A stretch of DNA of 41,685 nucleotides from Lacticaseibacillus manihotivorans DSM 13343 = JCM 12514. GTDB lineage: Bacteria; Bacillota; Bacilli; Lactobacillales; Lactobacillaceae. How positions within the stretch are numbered: position 1 is the first letter of the stretch; the number at the start of each line of letters is the position of its first letter. This document shows positions 27,740 through 34,819 of the stretch, in pieces. Location: positions 1 to 41,685 of the forward strand of contig NZ_AZEU01000202.1 of assembly GCF_001435035.1 (NCBI RefSeq), read 5' to 3'. The notes beneath the pieces were generated by a model, which was given only the letters and a program-made list of their open reading frames with translations, was not told the origin of the DNA and did no database searches. The position numbers and the translations under genes are program-made.

Positions 27740-28702
27740 ATGAACACCAAACAACGCGTATTGACAGCCTTATTAGCAGATGGCGACACGTGGCATTCCG
27801 GTGACAGCTTAGCTTCTGAATTAGGCTTGTCACGAGAATCTGTGTGGAAAGCGATCAACGCCTTGCGCAAAGCGGGGCATGATATCGCCGCGCGCAAAAG
27901 CCAAGGTTACCGCTACGTCAGTTGTGCGCATTTGGACGACATGGTGATCGCCTATCACCTTCAACATGAACTGCCATTGACCGTTGAAAAAACGGTGACC
28001 TCTACGCAAGATGTCGCCAAAAAATGGCTGGCCACACAAACTGAATTGACGCCAGCGGCTTTTGTGGCAGATGCGCAAACCAATGGCTACGGCCGTCGCG
28101 GTCGGCAATTTTATTCGCCAGCGCAAAGTGGCCTGTATTTATCGGTCGTGATTCCCAATCCCCAAGCGGATTTGACGCAAGTGGGATTGTTGACGACTGG
28201 TGTGGCGACGGCAGTGGTGGCTGCGTTGCGTGAATTCTTCCCCACGGCTGATTTTGGGTTGAAGTGGGTCAATGATGTGATGATCCATGAGCGCAAAGTC
28301 GCCGGCATTTTGTGTGAAGCGGTGCTTGCATTAGAATCATCAACGAGCGCAGCGTTTGTGATCGGTGTAGGCTTGAACCTCGACACGGCACAATTTCCTG
28401 ATGCGTTAAAACAAGTCGCCGGCGCGATCAGCGACACCCCAATTGATCGCAATGCCTTGGCTGCCAGCTTGATCGATCACATTATGCAACGCGCAAAAGA
28501 TTATCAAGCTGGCGATTTCTTACCAGCGTATCGAAAGCTTTCCACAGTGATCGGCCGACAAGTCACGGTGAAAATTGGGGAACAGGTTTTAATCGGCAAA
28601 GTTTTGGATATCGCAGAAAATGGTGGCCTTGAGCTGTTGACTGATCAAGGCCTGCAAACCATTACTGCCGGAGAAGTGGTGAAAGTGGATGTTAAAGCCT
28701 AA
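27740..28702 (+). CDS. birA: Biotin-protein ligase and repressor BirA
   Basis: 320 aa with all three domains. The winged helix at 1-60 (SELGLSRESVWKAINALRKAG) binds DNA. The ligase domain has GYGRRGRQF (116-124) for biotinyl-AMP and KWVNDV at 175-180. The C-terminal SH3-like domain is at about 275-320. It activates biotin, attaches it to acetyl-CoA or pyruvate carboxylase, and represses bioY. AGGAGG precedes the ATG, 27 nt after bioY, so it may be co-transcribed and thus autoregulated. Confidence 0.96.
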   Translation: MNTKQRVLTALLADGDTWHSGDSLASELGLSRESVWKAINALRKAGHDIAARKSQGYRYVSCAHLDDMVIAYHLQHELPLTVEKTVTSTQDVAKKWLATQTELTPAAFVADAQTNGYGRRGRQFYSPAQSGLYLSVVIPNPQADLTQVGLLTTGVATAVVAALREFFPTADFGLKWVNDVMIHERKVAGILCEAVLALESSTSAAFVIGVGLNLDTAQFPDALKQVAGAISDTPIDRNALAASLIDHIMQRAKDYQAGDFLPAYRKLSTVIGRQVTVKIGEQVLIGKVLDIAENGGLELLTDQGLQTITAGEVVKVDVKA

Positions 28703-28994
28703 AATCTATGGCCAACAATTAGATGTCGCCAGTCGATGCAGGCATTATCATTCTGATTTGGATGTGGTGGCGCTATGGTGTGGCCAGTGTCAAAAATTCT
28801 GGGCTTGTTATGAATTCCACGATGCGATGGGTGATCATGAATTCGTGCCGCTCCCAAAAGCGCAAGCACTCGTCTTGTGTGGTGCTTGTCGGTGCATGAT
28901 GACATACTCGCAGTATCAAAGTGGCGCTTGCCCCAATTGCTGGTATCCGTTTAATCCGCGCTGTGAATTACATACCGATCATTATTTCCAATAA
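28689..28994 (+). CDS. CHY zinc-finger family protein
   Basis: 101 aa, small and cytosolic. Cys/His ligands are arranged as in the CHY finger: CRHYHSDLDVVALWCGQCQK, ACYEFHDAMGDHEF, LCGACRCMMTYSQY, CPNCWYPFNPRCELH. These fit binding of two to three zinc ions. One position where the family usually has Cys (ACYxCH) is Phe here (ACYEFH), so one site may be altered. Its start overlaps the end of birA by 14 nt, so translation is coupled. The bacterial role is unknown. Confidence 0.87.
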   Translation: MLKPKIYGQQLDVASRCRHYHSDLDVVALWCGQCQKFWACYEFHDAMGDHEFVPLPKAQALVLCGACRCMMTYSQYQSGACPNCWYPFNPRCELHTDHYFQ

Positions 28995-28995
28995 A

Positions 28996-29026
28996 AAATG
29001 GACGCCTTTTGTCGAGGCGTCCATTT
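28996..29026. terminator. Bidirectional hairpin between the CHY gene and pepF
   Basis: AAATGGACGCCT and AGGCGTCCATTT form a 12-bp stem with a 7-nt loop. The minus side is followed by T6, making it a strong pepF terminator. The plus side has only ATTT. Confidence 0.88.
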
Positions 29027-29035
29027 GACTGGTGC

Positions 29036-30835
29036 TTAAATTTGTTGACTCAATGCTTCAATGCGCTGTTCGCTTTGATCCAAGAAGTTGATCATCTCAT
29101 GTAAAGGCTTGGCGGTGGTGATATCGACGCCGGCGACTTGTGCTTCTTGAATCGGCGTGAGGCTATCACCAAGGGTCAAGAATTTCAGCCAGTCACTCGC
29201 TGCGTTAGGGTCGCCTGCTTGCAAACGCAAGAATGCCCCAGTGGAAACCACCAAGCTGGCCGAATAAGTGTAAGAATATAAGCCCATGTAATAATGGCTT
29301 TGCCGCATCCAAGTCAGTTCGGGTTGGCCGAAGTCAAGATCCACACTGTCACCCCAGAATTCCTTAAGCACGCCCAGTTTCAGTTCATTGAGCTTGGCCG
29401 CGTCAAAGCTCTCGCCATCATCGATCAACGCATAAACTTTGGATTGGAAAGCCGCCTCCAGCAAGTGGGTGACACAGTTATGGAAGTAAGTATCATTTAA
29501 TAACCGACTTAAGGCAAAACGTTCAAAGCGCGCGTCGCTGTCTTTTTCCAACAAACTCTTGGTCAACAATAATTCGTGGAATGTTGAAGGGGCTTCGACG
29601 ATGTACCAAGACGGTTCATGGCCTAAAATCGAATGATGTTCATCGGCTAGCGTCATTTGTCCACAATGACCGAGTTCATGGATCAACGTGTATAAGCTCG
29701 GCAAGGTGTCCGCCCAACTCATTAAGACATAAGGATGTGTGCCATAAGGACATTCAGCAAACGCGCCGGATTCTTTGCCAACGTTGCCAGGAAAATCAAC
29801 CCAACGATCCGTGAAAGCTGGTGCGATCCGCGCTTGATAATCAGGTCCTAACGGCTTCAAGGCTTCATGGATCATGTGCGGGGCATCTGCACGCGTCACT
29901 TTTGGTGAAAAAGTTGGATCAAGATCGGCTTGTAAGTCGGTATAAGTGATGCGATCCAAGTGCAATGTTTGCTTTAAATGCGTGACGTAGCGGCGCATCA
30001 CTGGGGCTAAGTCGTGCATGATGGTGTTGACTTGGCGTTCAAACATTGCCCGTGGCACTTCTTGTTCAGCCAGCAAGTAATCGATCACAGAATCATAACC
30101 GCGCATGGTGGCGAGTGTTTTTTCTTTGGTGACTTGGGCCAAATAACCGGCGGCCATTGTGTTTTGATACTTGGCCAGCGTTTGGCAGAATTTCAAATAA
30201 GCCGCACGACGGATAGTGACGTCAGGATGCTTTTGATACTCTTCTTCATATAAGGTGAAGGACAACGGATAAGTTTTGCCATCGACTTCGAACTCGCCGA
30301 AATCCATATCTGCAAACACAGATTGAGAGCGGATCGCTTCTGGCGCATCTAAGACTGGCTCAAGCTTAGCCAACGCTTCTTCTACCGCAGGGGCTAAGGC
30401 TTGCTTGCGGCTTTGTTTAATATGGCGAATAAAGGCGGCGTGATCGACGGATTTGGCTGCGACTTGATCGAGTACGGCATCGTCAAGGGCGCTGAGTTCC
30501 GCTTGGACAAAATGGAGCTGACTTTCCCAAGTGGCCAACAAATTATCGACGCGATGGATGGTGGCAGTGAGCTGGCTATCGGTCACGTCGGTGCTGACCG
30601 GGAAGCTGGCGTAACAGCTCAAGTGATTTTCATTTTCGAGGATATGGGCATAATCATCTAAGGCATCTAAAATCACAGGCACTTGCGTCAGGCGACCTTG
30701 GTAGATGCGTTGAAAGTCTTGGATCAATTCTTTGGTAGCTTTGATCGTTTGTTCAAATTCAAATTCATCTTTAAAAATGGCGCTGAGGTCCCAAGTGTCT
30801 GCAGTTGGCACTGCTGCGCGCGTCGGTAAACTCAT
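29036..30835 (-). CDS. pepF: Oligoendopeptidase F
   Basis: 599 aa, peptidase family M3B, a cytosolic zinc enzyme that cuts peptides of about 7-17 residues. The HExxH site is in YTLIHELGHCGQM, with the third ligand expected in the following helix (VEAPSTFHELLL). Length is standard. AAAGGGAGTG places the start at ATG 30835; a frame open to 30877 includes the promoter. An adjoining extended -10 and a terminator suggest a single-gene unit. Confidence 0.96.
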   Translation of the reverse strand: MSLPTRAAVPTADTWDLSAIFKDEFEFEQTIKATKELIQDFQRIYQGRLTQVPVILDALDDYAHILENENHLSCYASFPVSTDVTDSQLTATIHRVDNLLATWESQLHFVQAELSALDDAVLDQVAAKSVDHAAFIRHIKQSRKQALAPAVEEALAKLEPVLDAPEAIRSQSVFADMDFGEFEVDGKTYPLSFTLYEEEYQKHPDVTIRRAAYLKFCQTLAKYQNTMAAGYLAQVTKEKTLATMRGYDSVIDYLLAEQEVPRAMFERQVNTIMHDLAPVMRRYVTHLKQTLHLDRITYTDLQADLDPTFSPKVTRADAPHMIHEALKPLGPDYQARIAPAFTDRWVDFPGNVGKESGAFAECPYGTHPYVLMSWADTLPSLYTLIHELGHCGQMTLADEHHSILGHEPSWYIVEAPSTFHELLLTKSLLEKDSDARFERFALSRLLNDTYFHNCVTHLLEAAFQSKVYALIDDGESFDAAKLNELKLGVLKEFWGDSVDLDFGQPELTWMRQSHYYMGLYSYTYSASLVVSTGAFLRLQAGDPNAASDWLKFLTLGDSLTPIQEAQVAGVDITTAKPLHEMINFLDQSEQRIEALSQQI

Positions 30836-30867
30836 GGTCAACACTCCCTTTTGATAAGCTTGCCCCC

Positions 30868-30876
30868 AGTATAACA
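30868..30876 (-). promoter_or_regulatory. Extended -10 promoter of pepF
   Basis: The minus strand reads TGTTATACT, a TGn-extended -10, 33 nt before the pepF start. Confidence 0.6.
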
Positions 30877-30919
30877 CGTTCTCAAAATTGGCATATTCTT
30901 ACAAATAGAGTGATTTTTT

Positions 30920-30990
30920 GGGTAAAATATATACTCAAAAGAATATGCTTAGGGTAAAATAAGAGTGAACGAACCGGGATACCGGTATCC
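30920..30990 (+). promoter_or_regulatory. Operator-like repeats before the small acidic gene
   Basis: GGGTAAAATA occurs at 30920-30929 and again at 30952-30961, 32 bp apart (about three helical turns). A perfect 14-bp palindrome GGATACCGGTATCC lies at 30977-30990, directly before the AGGAGGAAG ribosome binding site. Both look like regulator binding sites. The -10 box is unclear; TATACT at 30929-30934 and TAAAAT at 30955-30960 are candidates. Confidence 0.5.
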
Positions 30991-31006
30991 TTAGGAGGAA
31001 GACATA

Positions 31007-31354
31007 ATGGTCATTGACAATAACCACTTGGTAACACGTTACTATGACTTGCAAGCGGAGAACTCAGCCGGCTTTGCTGCAGTCAATGCCTACATCAACA
31101 AGCAGCTCGAAGACTTGTACAACGATTTGAAAACGACTTTTTCTGACACGGTTGTTTTCCAACTGGAAGACGCCATGGCGGCAGGGGAAGCTGGCGGGTT
31201 GAACCTTGATCCTGCGGAAGAAGAAATCGCTGTAACCAACTACATGTTGAAAACAATCGATGGCTTAGGCCTGTGGATCCAACCAGAACAAGAATCCGAT
31301 CCTAATACGATCGTCGCCAAACTCAACTTTGGTAACCGTAGCCGTTATTATTAA
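31007..31354 (+). CDS. Small acidic protein of unknown function
   Basis: 115 aa, not recognised. It is acidic, with a helical N-terminal half (VNAYINKQLEDLYNDLKTTF) and an acidic run DPAEEEI; the tail SRYY is aromatic. No signal or membrane segment. TAGGAGGAAGACATA precedes the ATG and predicts high expression. The gene stands alone between pepF and a terminator, with operator-like repeats upstream. It may be a stress-induced protein, but this is a guess from the regulation only. Confidence 0.8.
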   Translation: MVIDNNHLVTRYYDLQAENSAGFAAVNAYINKQLEDLYNDLKTTFSDTVVFQLEDAMAAGEAGGLNLDPAEEEIAVTNYMLKTIDGLGLWIQPEQESDPNTIVAKLNFGNRSRYY

Positions 31355-31363
31355 TCAGCTTTG

Positions 31364-31387
31364 AAACCAGCCTCGGCTGGTTTTTTT
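31364..31387 (+). terminator. Terminator after the small acidic gene
   Basis: AACCAGCC and GGCTGGTT form an 8-bp stem with a 2-nt TC loop, followed by a T7 run. Confidence 0.92.
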
Positions 31388-31395
31388 GTGCCAGA

Positions 31396-31697
31396 GCGTT
31401 TTGAAGCGGGTTTAGTCGACCGGGTAGCCTCGTCTGAGGAGTTGAGCTGGTCTTTGGCTTGACTCCTCAGACGTCGCTAGCTGTGTCGACGTTGCTTCAA
31501 AAAAGCTCGACGTCAAGGATTTAGGCCTCCAGCTGACTTGCCGATGCATCGTGGAGGTCCGAATCGGAGCTAACTTGAGCCATCGCGATGCTCATGGCTC
31601 AAGTGAATCTCCACCTGCGGAACGCATTAGGTGGTAAACCACCAATTGCGTTTCTACTATGCACCGGCAGCCAGCTTCCGGCCCAAATTCAAACTTG
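31396..31697. repeat. Multi-hairpin intergenic repeat element
   Basis: About 300 bp without a gene. It starts GCGTTTTGAA and ends GGCCCAAATTCAAA, like the element at 39449-39634. Inside are four strong inverted repeats: CGTCTGAGGAGT/ACTCCTCAGACG at about 31430-31474, GGCCTCCA/TGGAGGTCC, CTTGAGCCAT/ATGGCTCAAG at about 31584-31613, and AACGCA..GGTGG/CCACC..TGCGTT at 31621-31653. No open frame of use. Likely a non-autonomous repeat, possibly transcribed after the upstream gene. Confidence 0.65.
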
Positions 31698-31736
31698 ACG
31701 AGACAACAATAATTTTGAAATAACTGAATAGTGGTA

Positions 31737-31777
31737 AAAAATCGCGCCAGACCAGTTTGAAGGTCTGACGCGATTTT
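31737..31777. terminator. Bidirectional terminator downstream of the YeiH-family gene
   Basis: AAAATCGCG and CGCGATTTT enclose a second stem (CCAGACC with GGTCTGA); both sides are T-rich in the direction of travel. Confidence 0.88.
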
Positions 31778-31780
31778 GGT

Positions 31781-32794
31781 TTAGTGTAAATGAAGCAAAC
31801 TCAACAAGCTTAAGGCCGCGATAATTTGAATCGACCCGACGCCTAAGCCATATAACAGAAACTTTTTGCCTTGTTGCATGAATTTGGCGAAGTTTAAACG
31901 CAACCCGATCGCCGCCAGCGCCGTGGTTTCAAACCAGCCAGAAACATTGTGCGCTGAGCTGTTGAACAAGTCAGGCAAGTTCATGAAAGAATTCAACAAG
32001 CACAAAATCAAGAAGGCGAGTACGTACCAAGGAATCGGCAGGCGCTTCTTAGCTGTTTGGGTAGTTTGCGTTTGGTTGCGCTTGGCAAAACGTTCAAAAC
32101 CGGTGACCACCACGACCAACATAATGATGCGCGTGATTTTAAATAGCATCGCATATTGCACGGTTTGGGCGTTCAACAAACTGGCACCAGCAACGACTTG
32201 GCCGACGGATTGCAAGGTCCCGCCTAATAGCGCACTTTTGGCCAGTAGGTTTGAGCCGAATACTGCCACACCTAAAAAGGGCAGTGTCAACATCATCACG
32301 GTGCCAAGCAAGTTAACTAAAGTGATGATCTGACCTTTTTCTTCGTCGTCAGCGCCAATGGCAGGCGCGATGGCCCCGATAGCACTGGAGCCGCACACGG
32401 CATTGCCGCCAGCCATCATTAACGCGCCGGTTTCGGAAAAGCCTAATTTGCGGCCGAGTAAGTAGGCCCCAAAAATTACAATAGTCATTTCGCACCAGAC
32501 ATAAATCAAGCCGCGCCAGCCCATTTGGCCGATGGTTTGAAAGGTGACGGTGAGCCCTAACAAAACGACCGAATATTCCAGCAGGCGACTTTCAGCAAAT
32601 TTTGTCCCAACGGCCAAGCCTGGTTGTTTGAAATACACATTACCTAAGACGATCCCCAGTAAAATGGCAATCGTCGCGCCGCCAATTTGCGGCAATAGTA
32701 AGCCGAGCAGCTTGGCGATGATCGCCACTAAGATCGAAAGTGATAGTCCCGGTATAATGGCGCGGGTTTTTGAAGTGGTGGTTGTGGTTTCCAT
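31781..32794 (-). CDS. YeiH/UPF0324 family membrane transporter (putative sulfate exporter)
   Basis: 337 aa with about ten to eleven membrane helices. Conserved family sequence includes GGATIAILLGIVLGN, LEYSVVLLGLTVTF, MMAGGNAVCGSSAIGAIAPAI and LGGTLQSVGQVVAG. The family is annotated as sulfate exporters; direct evidence is limited. Minus-strand GAAGGAG before ATG 32794 fixes the start; a frame to 32845 has no site. It is divergent from a LysR gene, the usual arrangement for yeiH with its regulator. Confidence 0.9.
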   Translation of the reverse strand: METTTTTSKTRAIIPGLSLSILVAIIAKLLGLLLPQIGGATIAILLGIVLGNVYFKQPGLAVGTKFAESRLLEYSVVLLGLTVTFQTIGQMGWRGLIYVWCEMTIVIFGAYLLGRKLGFSETGALMMAGGNAVCGSSAIGAIAPAIGADDEEKGQIITLVNLLGTVMMLTLPFLGVAVFGSNLLAKSALLGGTLQSVGQVVAGASLLNAQTVQYAMLFKITRIIMLVVVVTGFERFAKRNQTQTTQTAKKRLPIPWYVLAFLILCLLNSFMNLPDLFNSSAHNVSGWFETTALAAIGLRLNFAKFMQQGKKFLLYGLGVGSIQIIAALSLLSLLHLH

Positions 32795-32841
32795 ATGAAC
32801 TCCTTCATGTTTAATGATGAGTTTAATGATACCGGGAATTT

Positions 32842-32862
32842 GCAATTAATGGGATTAATTGC
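32842..32862. promoter_or_regulatory. LysR-type operator between the YeiH-family and lysR genes
   Basis: GCAATTAAT, GGG, ATTAATTGC is a perfect 9-bp inverted repeat containing a LysR-type T-N11-A dyad. It lies about 39 nt from the lysR start and 48 nt from the transporter start. Two direct repeats GTTTAATGAT (32809-32818, 32821-32830) sit on the transporter side. Confidence 0.7.
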
Positions 32863-32900
32863 GATAATACTAGCTATCAAGAAAACTGATCGGAGTTCAT

Positions 32901-33695
32901 ATGAATAATCTGGCCACCTTTAAACTGGTTTATGAGACGCGGAGTTTTTCTAAAGCTGCCGGCATGCTGTTTATTGCCCAACCTACCGTCTCGGCGCAAA
33001 TCAAACAACTCGAAGCCCAACTGCACACGACGCTGTTTATTCGCAATGGCCGCGGGGCGGTTGGACTAACGCCTGCGGCAGATACGTTGTATGAAAAAGC
33101 CTGTGAGATCTTGGCGACATGGGATGATGTGCAAGTGCATTTGAGTCACGGGCCTGCCCATCAACAGTTGCGCCTATACGCCTCGCACAGTTTTGCGATG
33201 TACTTGTTGCCGAAGATTTTGCCAGCACTGAATCAGCAGTTTCCCCATATTGCCTTCAGTGTCAATGTGGCTAACTCGCAAGCTGTGCAAACCGCGATTT
33301 TGAATCACGATGCTGACCTCGGCTTCATCGAAAAGCCTCTAGCGGCGCGTGGCATCGATCGCGTGGAATATTTAGCGGACCAACTGGTGAAAGTGGGCGC
33401 TGGCGAGCCTTGGTTGGTGCGCGAATCTGACTCTGGCGTCGGCTATTACACCAGACGTTACCTAGCAGAACAAAATAGTGCCCCGAAGACAATGACGGTA
33501 GCGTCCAATGCGGTGATCGTGGAATTATTGAAATCAGGCTTTGGCCAGTCGATCATTTCTAAGCGTGCAGTTGGCGAGTTGCCTTTTGAAGATCTGGGCG
33601 AGGCGTTCTTGCGGCATTTTTACATGATCAGTCGCGTAGGGGATGCTGGGGTGCAAGAGGTGAAGATGTTTTTGGAAGCATGGATTTTGGATTGA
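32901..33695 (+). CDS. LysR-family transcriptional regulator of the YeiH-family gene
   Basis: 264 aa, somewhat shorter than the usual 290-300. Winged helix at 1-60: FKLVYETRSFSKAAGMLFIAQPTVSAQIKQLE. The effector domain from about residue 88 starts LRLYASHSFAMYLLPKILP, as in CysB/CysL-like regulators. The first periplasmic-binding-like lobe looks complete; the second may be slightly trimmed. GGAG lies at 32892-32895. The divergent position predicts that it controls the transporter and its own gene through the dyad at 32842-32862. Confidence 0.92.
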   Translation: MNNLATFKLVYETRSFSKAAGMLFIAQPTVSAQIKQLEAQLHTTLFIRNGRGAVGLTPAADTLYEKACEILATWDDVQVHLSHGPAHQQLRLYASHSFAMYLLPKILPALNQQFPHIAFSVNVANSQAVQTAILNHDADLGFIEKPLAARGIDRVEYLADQLVKVGAGEPWLVRESDSGVGYYTRRYLAEQNSAPKTMTVASNAVIVELLKSGFGQSIISKRAVGELPFEDLGEAFLRHFYMISRVGDAGVQEVKMFLEAWILD

Positions 33696-33699
33696 AGCA

Positions 33700-33729
33700 T
33701 TGTCAGTTAATGTTTTGACATTGTATAAT
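33700..33729 (+). promoter_or_regulatory. Vegetative promoter for a small RNA
   Basis: TTGTCA, an 18-nt spacer and a perfect TATAAT. It starts 5 nt after the lysR stop and no long gene follows on this strand. Confidence 0.75.
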
Positions 33730-33735
33730 CAAACC

Positions 33736-33867
33736 ATGCAAAAACACCGTGCGACCAACACGGTGTTTCCGAAACATTTGAGTTCTCGCAACGTCGCTTA
33801 AAGAGCGATGGTCAAGTTAATATGAAGCTAAAGCCGCATTAACCGTCCAAAGTTGTAGCGGCTTTTT
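33736..33867 (+). ncRNA. Candidate small RNA convergent with a small membrane protein
   Basis: About 131 nt between a consensus promoter and a terminator. It begins with the hairpin AAACACCGTG/CACGGTGTTT and has a second (TCGCT/AGCGA). Its 3' end overlaps the 3' end of the minus-strand gene at 33874, as in convergent type I antitoxins. The first bases could also encode a 21-codon leaderless ORF (MQKHRATNTVF...). Function unproven. Confidence 0.5.
33830..33867. terminator. Bidirectional terminator shared by the small RNA and minus-strand gene
   Basis: AAAGCCGC and GCGGCTTT form an 8-bp stem with a 20-nt loop. T5 follows on the plus strand; the minus strand has TTTAGC. Confidence 0.75.
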
Positions 33868-33873
33868 ATATGC

Positions 33874-34032
33874 TCACTTTCGCCAGAATGTTCTGACTAC
33901 CTGCACTAGCTGGCTCAAAGATCGAACCAACTTGGTCGCTTTGCGAACACTGAAATTCAATGCAGCGCAGTAGTAGCCAATCAGATAGATACAGGCAATG
34001 ATGATCACGTGAACGCAACCAATCGTAAACAA
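33874..34032 (-). CDS. Small membrane protein, possible type I toxin
   Basis: 52 aa with one membrane helix (CVHVIIIACIYLIGYYCAALNF) and a basic C-terminal tail (RKATK...FWRK). The start is TTG 34032 with AAAGGAG 7 nt upstream. A minus-strand extended -10 (TGTTAAACT, 34131-34139) lies about 100 nt before the start. Another frame on the same strand (MKVSDAMAIYAEHP) overlaps it, and its first residues recall Hol_Tox-type toxins, so the true product is uncertain. Size, topology, convergent RNA and shared terminator fit a type I toxin, but no family match is certain. Confidence 0.4.
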   Translation of the reverse strand: MFTIGCVHVIIIACIYLIGYYCAALNFSVRKATKLVRSLSQLVQVVRTFWRK

Positions 34033-34200
34033 TACAGATCTCCTTTCTCTCAGGATGTTCGGCATAAATCGCCATCGCATCACTTACTTTCATCGGGAGA
34101 CCACCGCTCATGTCACTTCTTGCTTTTGCCAGTTTAACATGTAACGTCACTGGACACTAATTATTTGTAAAATGATGAATATATATATATTTTGCGCAAC

Positions 34201-34227
34201 AAAAAGACCGCCATGGGCTTGGCGGTC
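34201..34227 (-). terminator. Minus-strand terminator at the end of repeat A
   Basis: GACCGCC and GGCGGTC form a 7-bp stem with an 8-nt loop, followed by T5 on the minus strand. The sequence recurs at 34818-34846 in repeat B with T7. Confidence 0.8.
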
Positions 34228-34417
34228 AAAAAAAGTTGGGGTGACGCGCTGATTTCAAGCGCGTATGTTTTTCACGTGGAGGAGTGATGGTTCACACCGG
34301 CGGGGACCGATGTGGACCAGAGAAAATGAAAAAGTGGGGTAGAAATAAGGGGGTAGCTCCTACTCTGTTTCCTATATTATTGATGAGTTGTGATAAATTT
34401 GTGACGCGCATGTGCAA
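34201..34417. repeat. Direct repeat A of a duplicated RNA-like element
   Basis: About 217 bp, duplicated at 34820-35039. The core 34271-34379 (109 bp) is identical in both. It contains a GGTTCACA/TGTGGACC hairpin and an ACGCGCT/AGCGCGT hairpin. On the plus strand a short frame follows GGAGGAG (47 codons, MVHTGGDRCGPE...), which may be a peptide or chance. On the minus strand the element ends in a terminator (34201-34227), which favours a minus-strand RNA. No clear promoter is visible. Confidence 0.75.
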
Positions 34418-34481
34418 ATTATTAAGCTGAATATGAATTCTTGTTGAGTTCTTTGTCGTCGGATTCAAACCCTTCGATGAG

Positions 34482-34510
34482 TTGCAACAAATCCACGTGC
34501 GTGTTATTAT
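34482..34510 (+). promoter_or_regulatory. Antitoxin RNA (RNA II) promoter
   Basis: TTGCAA, a 17-nt spacer and TATTAT. It faces the toxin gene from its 3' side, as in par loci. Confidence 0.82.
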
Positions 34511-34516
34511 ATAGTT

Positions 34517-34574
34517 ACAACAAATGCACGACAACACAAACCCTCATCTGCTGCCACAGATGAGGGTCTTTTTT
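34517..34574 (+). ncRNA. Antitoxin RNA of an Fst/par-type type I system
   Basis: About 58 nt. The 5' part (34517-34537, ACAACAAATGCACGACAACAC) nearly equals 34702-34723, which is the complement of the toxin start region, so it can pair with the toxin mRNA over the GTG start and upstream. The 3' part is a terminator: ACCCTCATCTG and CAGATGAGGGT (11 bp) then TCTTTTTT, shared in reverse with the toxin mRNA. Known RNA II of pAD1 has the same size and layout. Confidence 0.85.
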
Positions 34575-34625
34575 CGCATAGCCGGGGAAGACTAGCGGTG
34601 TGACTGTTTGACAATGTCTCTAGGT

Positions 34626-34715
34626 CTATCGCCGATCATTCAGCCAGCGCTCGACTAGTGTTAGGACTAGACCCACCACGCATAGGCCGATAAAGACCTC
34701 CACAACAAGTTGCAC
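34626..34715 (-). CDS. Fst-family type I toxin, 29 aa
   Basis: Reads MQLVVEVFIGLCVVGLVLT then LVERWLNDRR. One membrane helix is followed by WLN and a charged tail, the pattern of Fst/Ldr toxins (VGLVL...WL). The start is GTG 34715 with GGGGGTG upstream. The 5' end of the mRNA (CACGGCAAC, 34746-34738) can pair with GTTGTCGTG (34721-34713) over the start codon, so translation is probably held off, as for Fst of pAD1. Such toxins damage the membrane when free of antitoxin. Too short for ordinary gene finders. Confidence 0.85.
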   Translation of the reverse strand: MQLVVEVFIGLCVVGLVLTLVERWLNDRR

Positions 34716-34749
34716 GACAACACCCCCTTTCGAGGCAGTTGCCGTGTTT

Positions 34750-34758
34750 AGTATAGCA
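34750..34758 (-). promoter_or_regulatory. Extended -10 promoter of the Fst-type toxin
   Basis: The minus strand reads TGCTATACT. Initiation near 34744 gives an mRNA of about 200 nt ending at the shared terminator (34540-34567), the size of RNA I in pAD1. Confidence 0.75.
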
Positions 34759-34819
34759 TGTTGACTTGAGAAACACTAATAATTAGTAAGCTTGTATTTC
34801 GTTATTTAATTGATGATAA

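Noticed and set aside
33866-34150. 94-codon minus-strand frame overlapping the 52-aa membrane protein
   Set aside because: Its best start contexts are weak, the sequence is not protein-like past the first 20 residues, and the membrane helix lies in the other frame. Not fully excluded as a remnant toxin.
34150-34200. ATATATATATATT run as possible replication or recombination site
   Set aside because: Too short and isolated; no DnaA boxes or further repeats around it.
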